Assembly: GCA_029557965.1 (NCBI GenBank) | Contig: JAKQIM010000026.1 | Coordinates: 80,862 to 144,861, forward strand | Origin: Chloroflexota bacterium | GTDB taxonomy: Bacteria; Chloroflexota; Anaerolineae; Anaerolineales; UBA4823 | Direction of reading: 5' to 3' | DNA length: 64,000 nt | The notes under the pieces: model-generated | Database searches by the model: none | Seen by the model: the letters and a program-made list of their open reading frames with translations, nothing else | Told to the model about the DNA's origin: nothing | Translations under genes and position numbers: made by a program | Part shown: in pieces, positions 18,169 through 24,937 of the stretch | Layout: every line of letters begins with the position of its first letter | Position numbering within the stretch: the stretch's first letter is position 1

Positions 18169-18558
18169 CTAATCTGCAATCCACAACGCGCCGGTGCCGC
18201 AGACCTGAACACAGTCGCCGCACAGATCGCATTTCCAGGCTGCGTCAGCTAATTCGACGCGCACATACATCACATCTTCGGGGCATTCGGCCACGCAGGC
18301 TTCGCACAAGGTGCACTCGGCAAAGTCAACGTAATACGCGCCGCGCTCATTCAGCTTGATACACTCGGTTGGGCAGACCGCGGCACAATTCCCACACTGG
18401 GTGCAGACTTTCATCTCGTAAACACCTGGGGCTGGGAAATGCCCAATTAAATTAAGGGCGGCTTTCTTGGGATTGCTTTCATTGAACAAGTTGAGCGAAC
18501 ATGCAACCAGGCAGGCCCGGCAGCCCGAGCACTTTGCGCTATCTACATAGAGACGCAT
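18169..18558 (-). CDS. Multi-cluster 4Fe-4S ferredoxin-like protein
   Basis: This 129-residue iron-sulphur protein has four cysteine motifs: CSGCRACLVAC (from residue 10), CTQCGNCAAVCP, CTLCEACVAECP and CDLCGDCVQVCGTG. This is the layout of electron-transfer subunits that partner AOR-type and other tungsten/molybdenum enzymes. It is the first gene of the AOR transcript, 9 nt ahead of the oxidoreductase, and probably accepts its electrons. A strong AGGAGG lies upstream of the ATG. Up to four [4Fe-4S] clusters are predicted; the exact pairing of cysteines is inference. Confidence 0.92.
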   Translation of the reverse strand: MRLYVDSAKCSGCRACLVACSLNLFNESNPKKAALNLIGHFPAPGVYEMKVCTQCGNCAAVCPTECIKLNERGAYYVDFAECTLCEACVAECPEDVMYVRVELADAAWKCDLCGDCVQVCGTGALWIAD

Positions 18559-18800
18559 GGCGAACCTCCTTTTGTATAACCGTATATTCTAAGATACTTC
18601 AATATGGCTGGCAAGGCTAGAGACATCTTTCCTGATTATTCTAGTACAGGTGTCAGGTAGTGCCCCCCGGTGCGTGACAAATATCACTTGCCCATCTAAT
18701 CGATCTTCGGTATAACTAAACAGGGTGATTTGGCCCGGCTTCACCTGTCCGAAACACCCCCATACCTCAGACAGCCTATCACACACAAGGAGAAGGAATT
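18559..18800. promoter_or_regulatory. Divergent promoter region, ferredoxin/AOR and ammonia-lyase
   Basis: This 242-nt non-coding gap separates two divergent transcripts. GTGACAAATATCAC at 18674-18687 is a perfect GTGA-N6-TCAC palindrome of the CRP/FNR type. A TATAACT near 18711 could be the -10 box for the ammonia-lyase gene, with AAGGAGAAGG just before its ATG. A short minus-strand ORF here (18589-18786) has no recognisable content and is probably spurious. Confidence 0.4.
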
Positions 18801-20324
18801 ATGACGGTCACGTTAAACGGTTCAGGCCTGACGCTTGAGAAACTGGTGCGCATCGCGCGCCACGGTGAGCGAGTGAAGCTTCATCCTGATGCAATGGAGC
18901 GGATCAGGGTTTGCCGGGCAATGTTGGAAGAGAAGGTGAAGGCGCACGAGATCATGTACGGCGTGAATACGGGGATCGGCGAGTTTTCGGAGCGCGTCTT
19001 GAATGACGAGCAGGTCGAGCAATTCCAACGTTACCTGATCTACAATCACGCGGCAGGCATTGGCGACCCGGTGCCGGTGGAGCAGGTGCGGGCGGCGATG
19101 GCTGGACGGATCAACGTGCATGCGCATGGCAATTCGGGCTGCCGGCCAGAAATCACACTGACCTTGGTGGATATGTTGAACAAAGGTGTGACCCCCGTGG
19201 TGTGCCAAAAGGGCTCTGTGGGGGCTTGCGGCGACCTGGCGCCCATGTCGCAGATTGCACTGCTCTTGATGGGTGAGGGTGAGGCTTTCTACCAGGGCGA
19301 ACGCCTGCCGGGCAAGGCGGCAATGGAGCGGGCTGGCATTCCAATCCCTGGCTTGCAGGCCCGTGATGGCCTGGCGGCAATCAACGGCTCGAACCTGCTG
19401 ACGGCGATGAGCGGTCTGCAGGTGTACGATATGAACCGCTGGCTGAAGCAGGCTGAGATTGCTTGCGCGATGAGCCTGGAAGCGCTGTTGGCCAACCTGA
19501 AGCCGTATGATACGCGTTTGCACCAGGTGCGCGGCTTTAAGGGCGCCATCCGTTCGGCTAAGGCGATCCTGAAGTGTATTGCGGGTTCTGACCTGGCAAC
19601 AGGCAAGGTGAAAACCAAGGTTCAGGATGCGTATTCAATGCGCTCTTCGCCCCAGGTGATTGGTGCAGCGCATGATGCGGTGGCTTATGCCCGCAGCCAG
19701 GTGGAGATTGAGTTGAACGGGGTGGGCGACAACCCCATTTTCTTGCCAGAATATAAATTGACCCTGACGGGGGCGAACTTCCAGGGCTCGCCGGTGAGCC
19801 TGCCCATGGATATGGCTGGGGCGGCGATCACGATGGTGTGTGTGCTATCTGAGCGGCGGCTCAACCGCATGACCAACCCGGCCTTGAGTGTGGGCTTGCC
19901 AGAGTTCTTGACCAAGGGAGCGGGGATGTTCTCAGGAATGATGCTCAGCCAATACACGGCAGATATGATGATCGTGGAGCAGCGCATCTTATCCATGCCC
20001 GCCAGCATCCAATCCATACCTGCCGCCGCCGACCAGGAGGATTTTGTGTCGATGGGCATGAACACGGCGTTGAAGAATGGGCAGATCATGGATAATGCCT
20101 ATGGTATCTTGGGAATTGAGTTTATGGCAGCAGCCCAGGCCCTCGACTTCCGCGAATTTACCCCAGGCAAGGGCGTGCAAAAGGCACACCAGGTGGTGCG
20201 CAAGTATGTTGAGCACCTAGATGTGGACCGCCCGCTGCATGTTGATCACAATGTAATGAAGGCGCTCGTCAGATCGGGAGAGATCCTGGAAACAGTGGAA
20301 GCAGAAATCGGCAGTTTGGAATAG
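18801..20324 (+). CDS. hutH: Histidine/aromatic amino acid ammonia-lyase with Ala-Cys-Gly MIO triad
   Basis: A 507-residue MIO-family lyase. YGVNTGIGEFSE, the MIO region GSVGACGDLAPMSQ, NGVGDNPIF and AADQEDFVSMGMN are all present. The MIO precursor reads A142-C143-G144, where most members have Ala-Ser-Gly. At the selectivity site the protein has Asn-His (LIYNHAAG). Histidine lyases have Ser-His and plant phenylalanine lyases have Phe-Leu, so histidine is the more likely substrate, but this is not secure. No other hut genes (hutU, hutI) are nearby; the gene stands alone with a strong AAGGAGAAGG site. Confidence 0.8.
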   Translation: MTVTLNGSGLTLEKLVRIARHGERVKLHPDAMERIRVCRAMLEEKVKAHEIMYGVNTGIGEFSERVLNDEQVEQFQRYLIYNHAAGIGDPVPVEQVRAAMAGRINVHAHGNSGCRPEITLTLVDMLNKGVTPVVCQKGSVGACGDLAPMSQIALLLMGEGEAFYQGERLPGKAAMERAGIPIPGLQARDGLAAINGSNLLTAMSGLQVYDMNRWLKQAEIACAMSLEALLANLKPYDTRLHQVRGFKGAIRSAKAILKCIAGSDLATGKVKTKVQDAYSMRSSPQVIGAAHDAVAYARSQVEIELNGVGDNPIFLPEYKLTLTGANFQGSPVSLPMDMAGAAITMVCVLSERRLNRMTNPALSVGLPEFLTKGAGMFSGMMLSQYTADMMIVEQRILSMPASIQSIPAAADQEDFVSMGMNTALKNGQIMDNAYGILGIEFMAAAQALDFREFTPGKGVQKAHQVVRKYVEHLDVDRPLHVDHNVMKALVRSGEILETVEAEIGSLE

Positions 20325-20333
20325 GTTAAACTG

Positions 20334-20368
20334 AGTGGGCGAGGCTGTCCCGTACAGCCTCGCCCACT
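20334..20368. terminator. Hairpin between convergent genes
   Basis: AGTGGGCGAGGCTGT pairs perfectly with ACAGCCTCGCCCACT around loop CCCGT. It lies 10 nt after the ammonia-lyase stop and 22 nt from the convergent permease stop. There is no U-run, so it may also protect the mRNA 3' ends. Confidence 0.6.
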
Positions 20369-20390
20369 GAACTAAGGAGAGAGCCTCAGC

Positions 20391-21242
20391 CTATCCTTTT
20401 AGGGATCCAGCCATCAGGCCGCGCAAGAAGTAGCGACCGAGGAAGATATAGACCAGCAGAGTGGGTACGGCTGCCAGGAAAGAACCAGCCATCTGGATGT
20501 TCCAGGCGATGATCTGGCTGCCAGCCATGTTGTTCAGGGCCACGGTGATGGGCCAGGCCTGTGGGTTGGTGAGCACAACGGCAAAGAGAAAATCATTCCA
20601 GGCAGATGTAAACTGCCAGATGAGCACAACCACAAAGCTGGGCCAAGAAAGCGGCAGCAGGATGTACCAATAGGTTCCCAAGAGGCCAGCCCCATCCATG
20701 CGAGAGGCCTCAACCAGCTCTTTCGGCAGGCTGGCGTAGTAATTGCGGAATGTGAGGGTGGTGATGGGGATGCCGTAGATTACGTGCGCCAAAACCAGGC
20801 CCGGCAGGCCGCCATACATGTTGATCGTTTTCATGAACTCTACCAGGGGGATGAGGATGGACTGGTAGGGGATGAACATGCCGAACAGGATGAGGGGGAA
20901 GATCAGGTCGGCGCCGCGGAATTTCCACTTGGCCAACACAAAGCCGTTGATGGAGCCCAAGAAGGACGAAATGATGGCTGCCGGGATGACCATGCTGAAA
21001 CTGTTCCACATGTACGGAGCAAGCGTCTGAAAAGCGGCAATGAAGTTGTCGAAACGGATGCTCTTGGGCAGATCCCACATGGTCTGCAAGTTGATCTCTT
21101 CAAAGCCTTTGAGGCCGGTTGTGAGCATCAAATACAAGGGGATCAGGTAGAAGATGGACATTAAGATCAGCGGCAGGTACAACAGATGGCGCCACTGGAA
21201 GGGGAGACGGCGAAGGGGTTTGGAGAGGGCGGTGGTGCTCAT
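20391..21242 (-). CDS. Carbohydrate ABC transporter permease (MalG-like)
   Basis: This 283-residue inner-membrane protein has six hydrophobic segments and the EAA-type loop ELVEASRMDGAGLLGTYWYILLPL, which contacts the ATPase. The order (binding protein, first permease, this permease) and the C-terminus RYFLRGLMAGSLKG match the CUT1 family of oligosaccharide importers. It overlaps the upstream permease gene by 4 nt. No ATPase gene is present, so a shared MsmK/UgpC-type ATPase encoded elsewhere is expected. Confidence 0.93.
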   Translation of the reverse strand: MSTTALSKPLRRLPFQWRHLLYLPLILMSIFYLIPLYLMLTTGLKGFEEINLQTMWDLPKSIRFDNFIAAFQTLAPYMWNSFSMVIPAAIISSFLGSINGFVLAKWKFRGADLIFPLILFGMFIPYQSILIPLVEFMKTINMYGGLPGLVLAHVIYGIPITTLTFRNYYASLPKELVEASRMDGAGLLGTYWYILLPLSWPSFVVVLIWQFTSAWNDFLFAVVLTNPQAWPITVALNNMAGSQIIAWNIQMAGSFLAAVPTLLVYIFLGRYFLRGLMAGSLKG

Positions 21243-22126
21243 ATCTCGGCCTCGCTGCGCAGGGTGTAATAGAGGTAGGGAATGATCAGTACGGCTACGC
21301 TCAGTAAGAGCAGGATACCGATGGCGGCGCCGCGGGAGAAGAAATAGCCATCAAAGGTGGTTTGCCACATGTAGATGGCGGGCACGTCCAGCGGGAGCTG
21401 CTTGCCGGCGATGGCAATGATCAGGTCAAAAACTTTGAGCGAAATATGGCCCAGAATGATCATGGCGCTGAGGGTGACCGGCCTTAACAAGGGGAAGATG
21501 ATATTGGTGTAAATCCTGAATTCGCTGGCGCCATCGACGCGCGCCGCCTCTCGGATCTCATCGGGGATGGCACGCAGACCGCCCAAATAGAGGGCCATAG
21601 TATAGCCAGACATTTGCCAGATGGCAGCCAGGGCAATGGCAGCCATGCCCCACCGGGGGGTGAGGTGCCAACTATTCACCAGAAAATCAAGGCCTAAGTT
21701 TGAAAATAAGAGGTTGAACCCGCTCATGCGGTCGCCTGCGGCGGGGTTCATCAGCCAACGCCAGACAACACCGGTGACGATGAAGGAAATGGCCATTGGG
21801 AAGAGGAAAAGGCTGCGGAAAAAGGCCTCGCCCTTCAGGTTCTGGTCCAGCATGATGGCCAATGCCAGGCCAACAGCCAGGCAGCCCAAGACGAAAATGA
21901 CCGTAAAAACGACCGTGTTGCGCACATCAACCAAGAAGCGGGGGTCTGAGAAGAGGTTGATATAGTTCTTTAAGCCTGCCCAGGAATAATCTGGAAGCAG
22001 GCCTTTCCAGTTGCTTAATGAGACACGCACTGACCAGGCGATGAAACCATAAATAAAAATGCCAACTGCCACGATGGATGGCGTGACCAGGGCGATGGAG
22101 AGCACGGTGTCTTTGTTTTTGCTCAT
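21239..22126 (-). CDS. Carbohydrate ABC transporter permease (MalF-like)
   Basis: A 295-residue CUT1 permease with six hydrophobic segments. The N-terminus is DTVLSIALVTPSIVAVGIFIYGF, and the EAA loop is DEIREAARVDGASEFRIYTNIIFPLL. It pairs with the MalG-like permease, whose start codon overlaps its stop. An AGAGGT site precedes the ATG at 22126. A 12-bp perfect hairpin at 22189-22218 separates it from the binding-protein gene and probably keeps permease levels lower. Confidence 0.93.
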   Translation of the reverse strand: MSKNKDTVLSIALVTPSIVAVGIFIYGFIAWSVRVSLSNWKGLLPDYSWAGLKNYINLFSDPRFLVDVRNTVVFTVIFVLGCLAVGLALAIMLDQNLKGEAFFRSLFLFPMAISFIVTGVVWRWLMNPAAGDRMSGFNLLFSNLGLDFLVNSWHLTPRWGMAAIALAAIWQMSGYTMALYLGGLRAIPDEIREAARVDGASEFRIYTNIIFPLLRPVTLSAMIILGHISLKVFDLIIAIAGKQLPLDVPAIYMWQTTFDGYFFSRGAAIGILLLLSVAVLIIPYLYYTLRSEAEI

Positions 22127-22188
22127 GTGTTACCTCTACAGGGCAGGGGGTCAGACGAGCACATTTGCCTGCCGGAAGGTAGATAGGA

Positions 22189-22218
22189 TCGGACGGGCGC
22201 ACTCAGGCGCCCGTCCGA
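22189..22218 (-). promoter_or_regulatory. Intercistronic hairpin after the binding-protein gene
   Basis: TCGGACGGGCGC pairs perfectly with GCGCCCGTCCGA around loop ACTCAG. No U-run follows on the minus strand. Such hairpins between binding-protein and permease genes commonly stabilise the upstream message or partly terminate transcription. Confidence 0.6.
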
Positions 22219-22230
22219 TGGTCAAACAAG

Positions 22231-23538
22231 TTATTTGCAGGGGCCAGAGGCCTTGCAAGCAGCTACGAGAGCGGTCTGGAAGGTGCCGGCATCGGGAGAT
22301 GCCAGGAACAGGCCGAGTGCGGTGTCGATCTCAGATTTCCAAGAGTCGTTGGCGACCACGCCGTGAGCCAAGCTGCCGACGACGGTGTTGGTGGCCCAGT
22401 CATCCATTGCAGACTGCAGGTAGGTGCCGTAGAGGCTGCGGTCACCATCGCTGCGGGCAGGAATGGAACCCTTGACGGGGTTGAAGGCATCTTGACCTTC
22501 TTTGGAGCCGCAGACGATCAGCCAGTTGACGGCGGCATCGCGGTGCGGTGCGTTGACAGGCAGGACAAAGCTGTCGGACAGGAATTGGAAGTTGCCATTG
22601 GTGCCGGGGACAGGCGCCCAACCGTAATCGGTCTGGGGAACCTTGCCCAGTTCGCGGAAGTAGCCTTCAGCCCAGTCGCCCATCACATTGAAGGCGGCCT
22701 GGCCGTTGACGACCAACTGAGCGGCATCTTGCCAACTAAGCGATGCGGCATCGGTATTGGTGTAGCTAAGGACCTTGGCAAAGTTCTCGAGGGCGGTCTT
22801 GACCTCGGCGCTGTTCCAGTCGGTGGTGCCATCCCAGAGGCCGTTGTACTTCTCGGCGCCCAGGCTGCCCAACAAGATGGTTTCCATCAGGTGCATGGCG
22901 GTCCACTGCTCGCCCATGGCCAGGGGGGTGATGCCGGCGGCTTTGAGGGTGTCCATGGCGGTGATCCACTCATCGAGGGTGGTGGGAACGGCGATGTTGT
23001 TGGCAGAGAGGATAGCCGGGTTGTACCACATGACGTTGGCGCGGTGAATGTTGACTGGCACCGAGTAGATGTTGCCATTCTGCGAGATGAGTGGGATGAG
23101 GGTCTGGGGCATAACTTCTAGCCAGCCTTCTTGCTCGTACAGCCAGTTAAGAGCCTCGAGTTGGCCGGCAGCCACGTAGGTGCCGATCAATTCCTGGCCG
23201 GCATGGCCTTGCCAGCTATCGGGTGCGTCACCAGCCTGCAGGCGGGTGGCCAGCACAGCGCGGGCATTGGTGCCAGCGCCGCCAGCGACGGCCGCGTTCA
23301 CGAACTCAATATTCGGATAGCGGGCATTGAAGATCGCGATCATGGCCTCCAGGCCAGCAGCTTCACCGCCGCCAGTCCACCAGGAGAAGACTTCTACTTG
23401 GTCTGCAGCGGCAACCGGTGCATCGGTGGCGGCAGGGGCCTGCGTGGCAACGGGGGTGGGGGTGGTGCAGCCACTGAGAACAAACGATAGGATGACCAAG
23501 ACGGTCACCAGGGTCCAGCTAATGCTTTTCTTCGACAT
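22231..23538 (-). CDS. ABC transporter sugar-binding lipoprotein
   Basis: This 435-residue extracellular solute-binding protein (family 1) has a lipoprotein signal, SWTLVTVLVILSFVLSGCTT, with the lipobox cysteine near residue 23, followed by the Thr/Pro/Ala-rich linker common in Chloroflexota. The mature part opens QVEVFSWWTGGGEAAGLEAM. The start at 23538 is chosen over the upstream ATG at 23634 because AAGGAGAAAGAGA precedes it and the signal peptide then begins properly. Glucose-like or oligosaccharide ligands are typical. It heads the importer operon. Confidence 0.93.
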   Translation of the reverse strand: MSKKSISWTLVTVLVILSFVLSGCTTPTPVATQAPAATDAPVAAADQVEVFSWWTGGGEAAGLEAMIAIFNARYPNIEFVNAAVAGGAGTNARAVLATRLQAGDAPDSWQGHAGQELIGTYVAAGQLEALNWLYEQEGWLEVMPQTLIPLISQNGNIYSVPVNIHRANVMWYNPAILSANNIAVPTTLDEWITAMDTLKAAGITPLAMGEQWTAMHLMETILLGSLGAEKYNGLWDGTTDWNSAEVKTALENFAKVLSYTNTDAASLSWQDAAQLVVNGQAAFNVMGDWAEGYFRELGKVPQTDYGWAPVPGTNGNFQFLSDSFVLPVNAPHRDAAVNWLIVCGSKEGQDAFNPVKGSIPARSDGDRSLYGTYLQSAMDDWATNTVVGSLAHGVVANDSWKSEIDTALGLFLASPDAGTFQTALVAACKASGPCK

Positions 23539-23731
23539 TTCTCTTTCTCCTTGGAATTTGTTGAACGGGTTTGTTTTGATACTGGATCGCTGTGGGACGA
23601 ATGGTATATGATAGGCCATGCACCTCCTACACAAATCGAACCCGGATCGTAAGTATCGGTTAAAATATATTATAGTGATATCTTAGTTAAGTACAAGCGG
23701 TTAGCGGACTGGCGGCGGACATTTGACGGAC
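23539..23731. promoter_or_regulatory. Divergent promoter region, sugar importer and response regulator
   Basis: This 193-nt gap holds an A/T-rich core (GGTTAAAATATATTATAGTG, about 23660-23679) with several -10-like hexamers on both strands. I see no clear operator palindrome. Confidence 0.4.
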
Positions 23732-24937
23732 ATGGATCGATTTGACTTCGAAGAACAGATAAGAGAATTACTGGGGCATTTGTATGACCACGCTGCCCTT
23801 GAGACACATGCCCTCACTGGGGTGCTGAAAGTTCCTTCTGGTCACCCCGGCAGCCGGGGAGAATATGTGCGCCAGGCGGTGCTCGAGGCGATTGAGAGGT
23901 TGAAACCGGTTGGTCGAGAGCCTTCACAGGGCGCACCGGAATGGCGCCCCTATTTGATCTTATACAAGCGCTATGTGGATGGGCTCAGCCCGCAAGAATT
24001 ATCCGAATACCTTTCTTTGGGGGACCGGCAACTGCGGCGCGATCACAGCCGGGCCGTGCAGGCATTGGCGGGCTTACTTTGGGATGCATGGCAGGTCCAG
24101 GAAAATGCCGGTGAGCCTCAAAAGGCAGGACCAAAGGGTGCCCAAACTTTTGAGATCCACCCGGAGCGATTGGATCTTAAAAGCCTGGTGCAGGGGGTGG
24201 TGTCTACCATGGAAAGACGGGCTGTGCAAGAAGGGATTGATCTGCGCCTGTTCATCTCTGAAAATATGGATGCGGTCATGGCAGATCGGATCGTGCTGCG
24301 CCAGATCATGATCAGCTTGCTGAGTTATGCTTTCCGTTTGCAGAGCAACGGCAAGGTGGGGATGGATGTGCTGGACATGGGCGAGCAAGTGGAAATCCAC
24401 CTGCGGGCGGCACTGGAAGACGGCTGGTCGGATCACGTTGATGAAGAGCAAGATGCCCTGTTAAAGTCGGCGCGATATTGGAGCGAACAGCAGTCTGCGG
24501 GCTTGGAAGTGTTCTTCCCGCGGCGCACACAGGCGGGCGAGGCCAGGCTGGTGCTGGCTTTGCCCAGGGGCTTGCGGCCGGTTATCCTGGTGGTGGATGA
24601 CCAGGCGCCCACTTTGCGCATGTACCAACGCTACTTAAGCCGCTATGCATTTGATGTAGTGGGTGTATCTGATCCTACCCAGGTGCTGGCACTGGCGCGC
24701 AAGCTTCGTCCGCAGCTCATTACGTTGGATGTGATGATGCCGCACGTAGATGGTTGGGAGCTGTTACAGGCTTTGCAAGCAGATGGCTTTACCAGCCAGA
24801 TCCCCGTGGTGGTATGTTCTGCCTGGGAAGAGCCAGAGTTGGCGAGATCGTTAGGGGCGGCTTACTTTTTGAAGAAGCCGATCACCCAGCGGGACCTGTT
24901 GGCGGTTCTGGAACAGTTGGATCTTCTGCCTTCGTGA
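23732..24937 (+). CDS. Response regulator with N-terminal helix-turn-helix-like region and C-terminal REC
   Basis: A protein of about 401 residues. Residues 1-130 are helical and end in a possible DNA-binding unit (LSPQELSEYLSLGDRQLRRDH). Residues about 145-280 look like a degenerate GHKL/HATPase region (LDLKSLVQGVVSTMERRAVQ, MADRIVLRQIMISLLSYAF). Residues about 283-401 are a receiver domain with VILVVDDQAPTLRMYQRYL, the phospho-acceptor Asp near 332 in LITLDVMMPHVDGW and the KKP motif. The ATG at 23732 is preferred to a TTG three codons earlier. The gene converges on the hybrid kinase at 24882 and overlaps its end by 56 nt, so the two may form a pair. Confidence 0.75.
   Translation: MDRFDFEEQIRELLGHLYDHAALETHALTGVLKVPSGHPGSRGEYVRQAVLEAIERLKPVGREPSQGAPEWRPYLILYKRYVDGLSPQELSEYLSLGDRQLRRDHSRAVQALAGLLWDAWQVQENAGEPQKAGPKGAQTFEIHPERLDLKSLVQGVVSTMERRAVQEGIDLRLFISENMDAVMADRIVLRQIMISLLSYAFRLQSNGKVGMDVLDMGEQVEIHLRAALEDGWSDHVDEEQDALLKSARYWSEQQSAGLEVFFPRRTQAGEARLVLALPRGLRPVILVVDDQAPTLRMYQRYLSRYAFDVVGVSDPTQVLALARKLRPQLITLDVMMPHVDGWELLQALQADGFTSQIPVVVCSAWEEPELARSLGAAYFLKKPITQRDLLAVLEQLDLLPS

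Noticed and set aside
18589..18786. 65-residue minus-strand ORF in the ferredoxin/ammonia-lyase gap
   Set aside because: No ribosome site or recognisable sequence; it overlaps the promoter region and the GTGA-N6-TCAC dyad.
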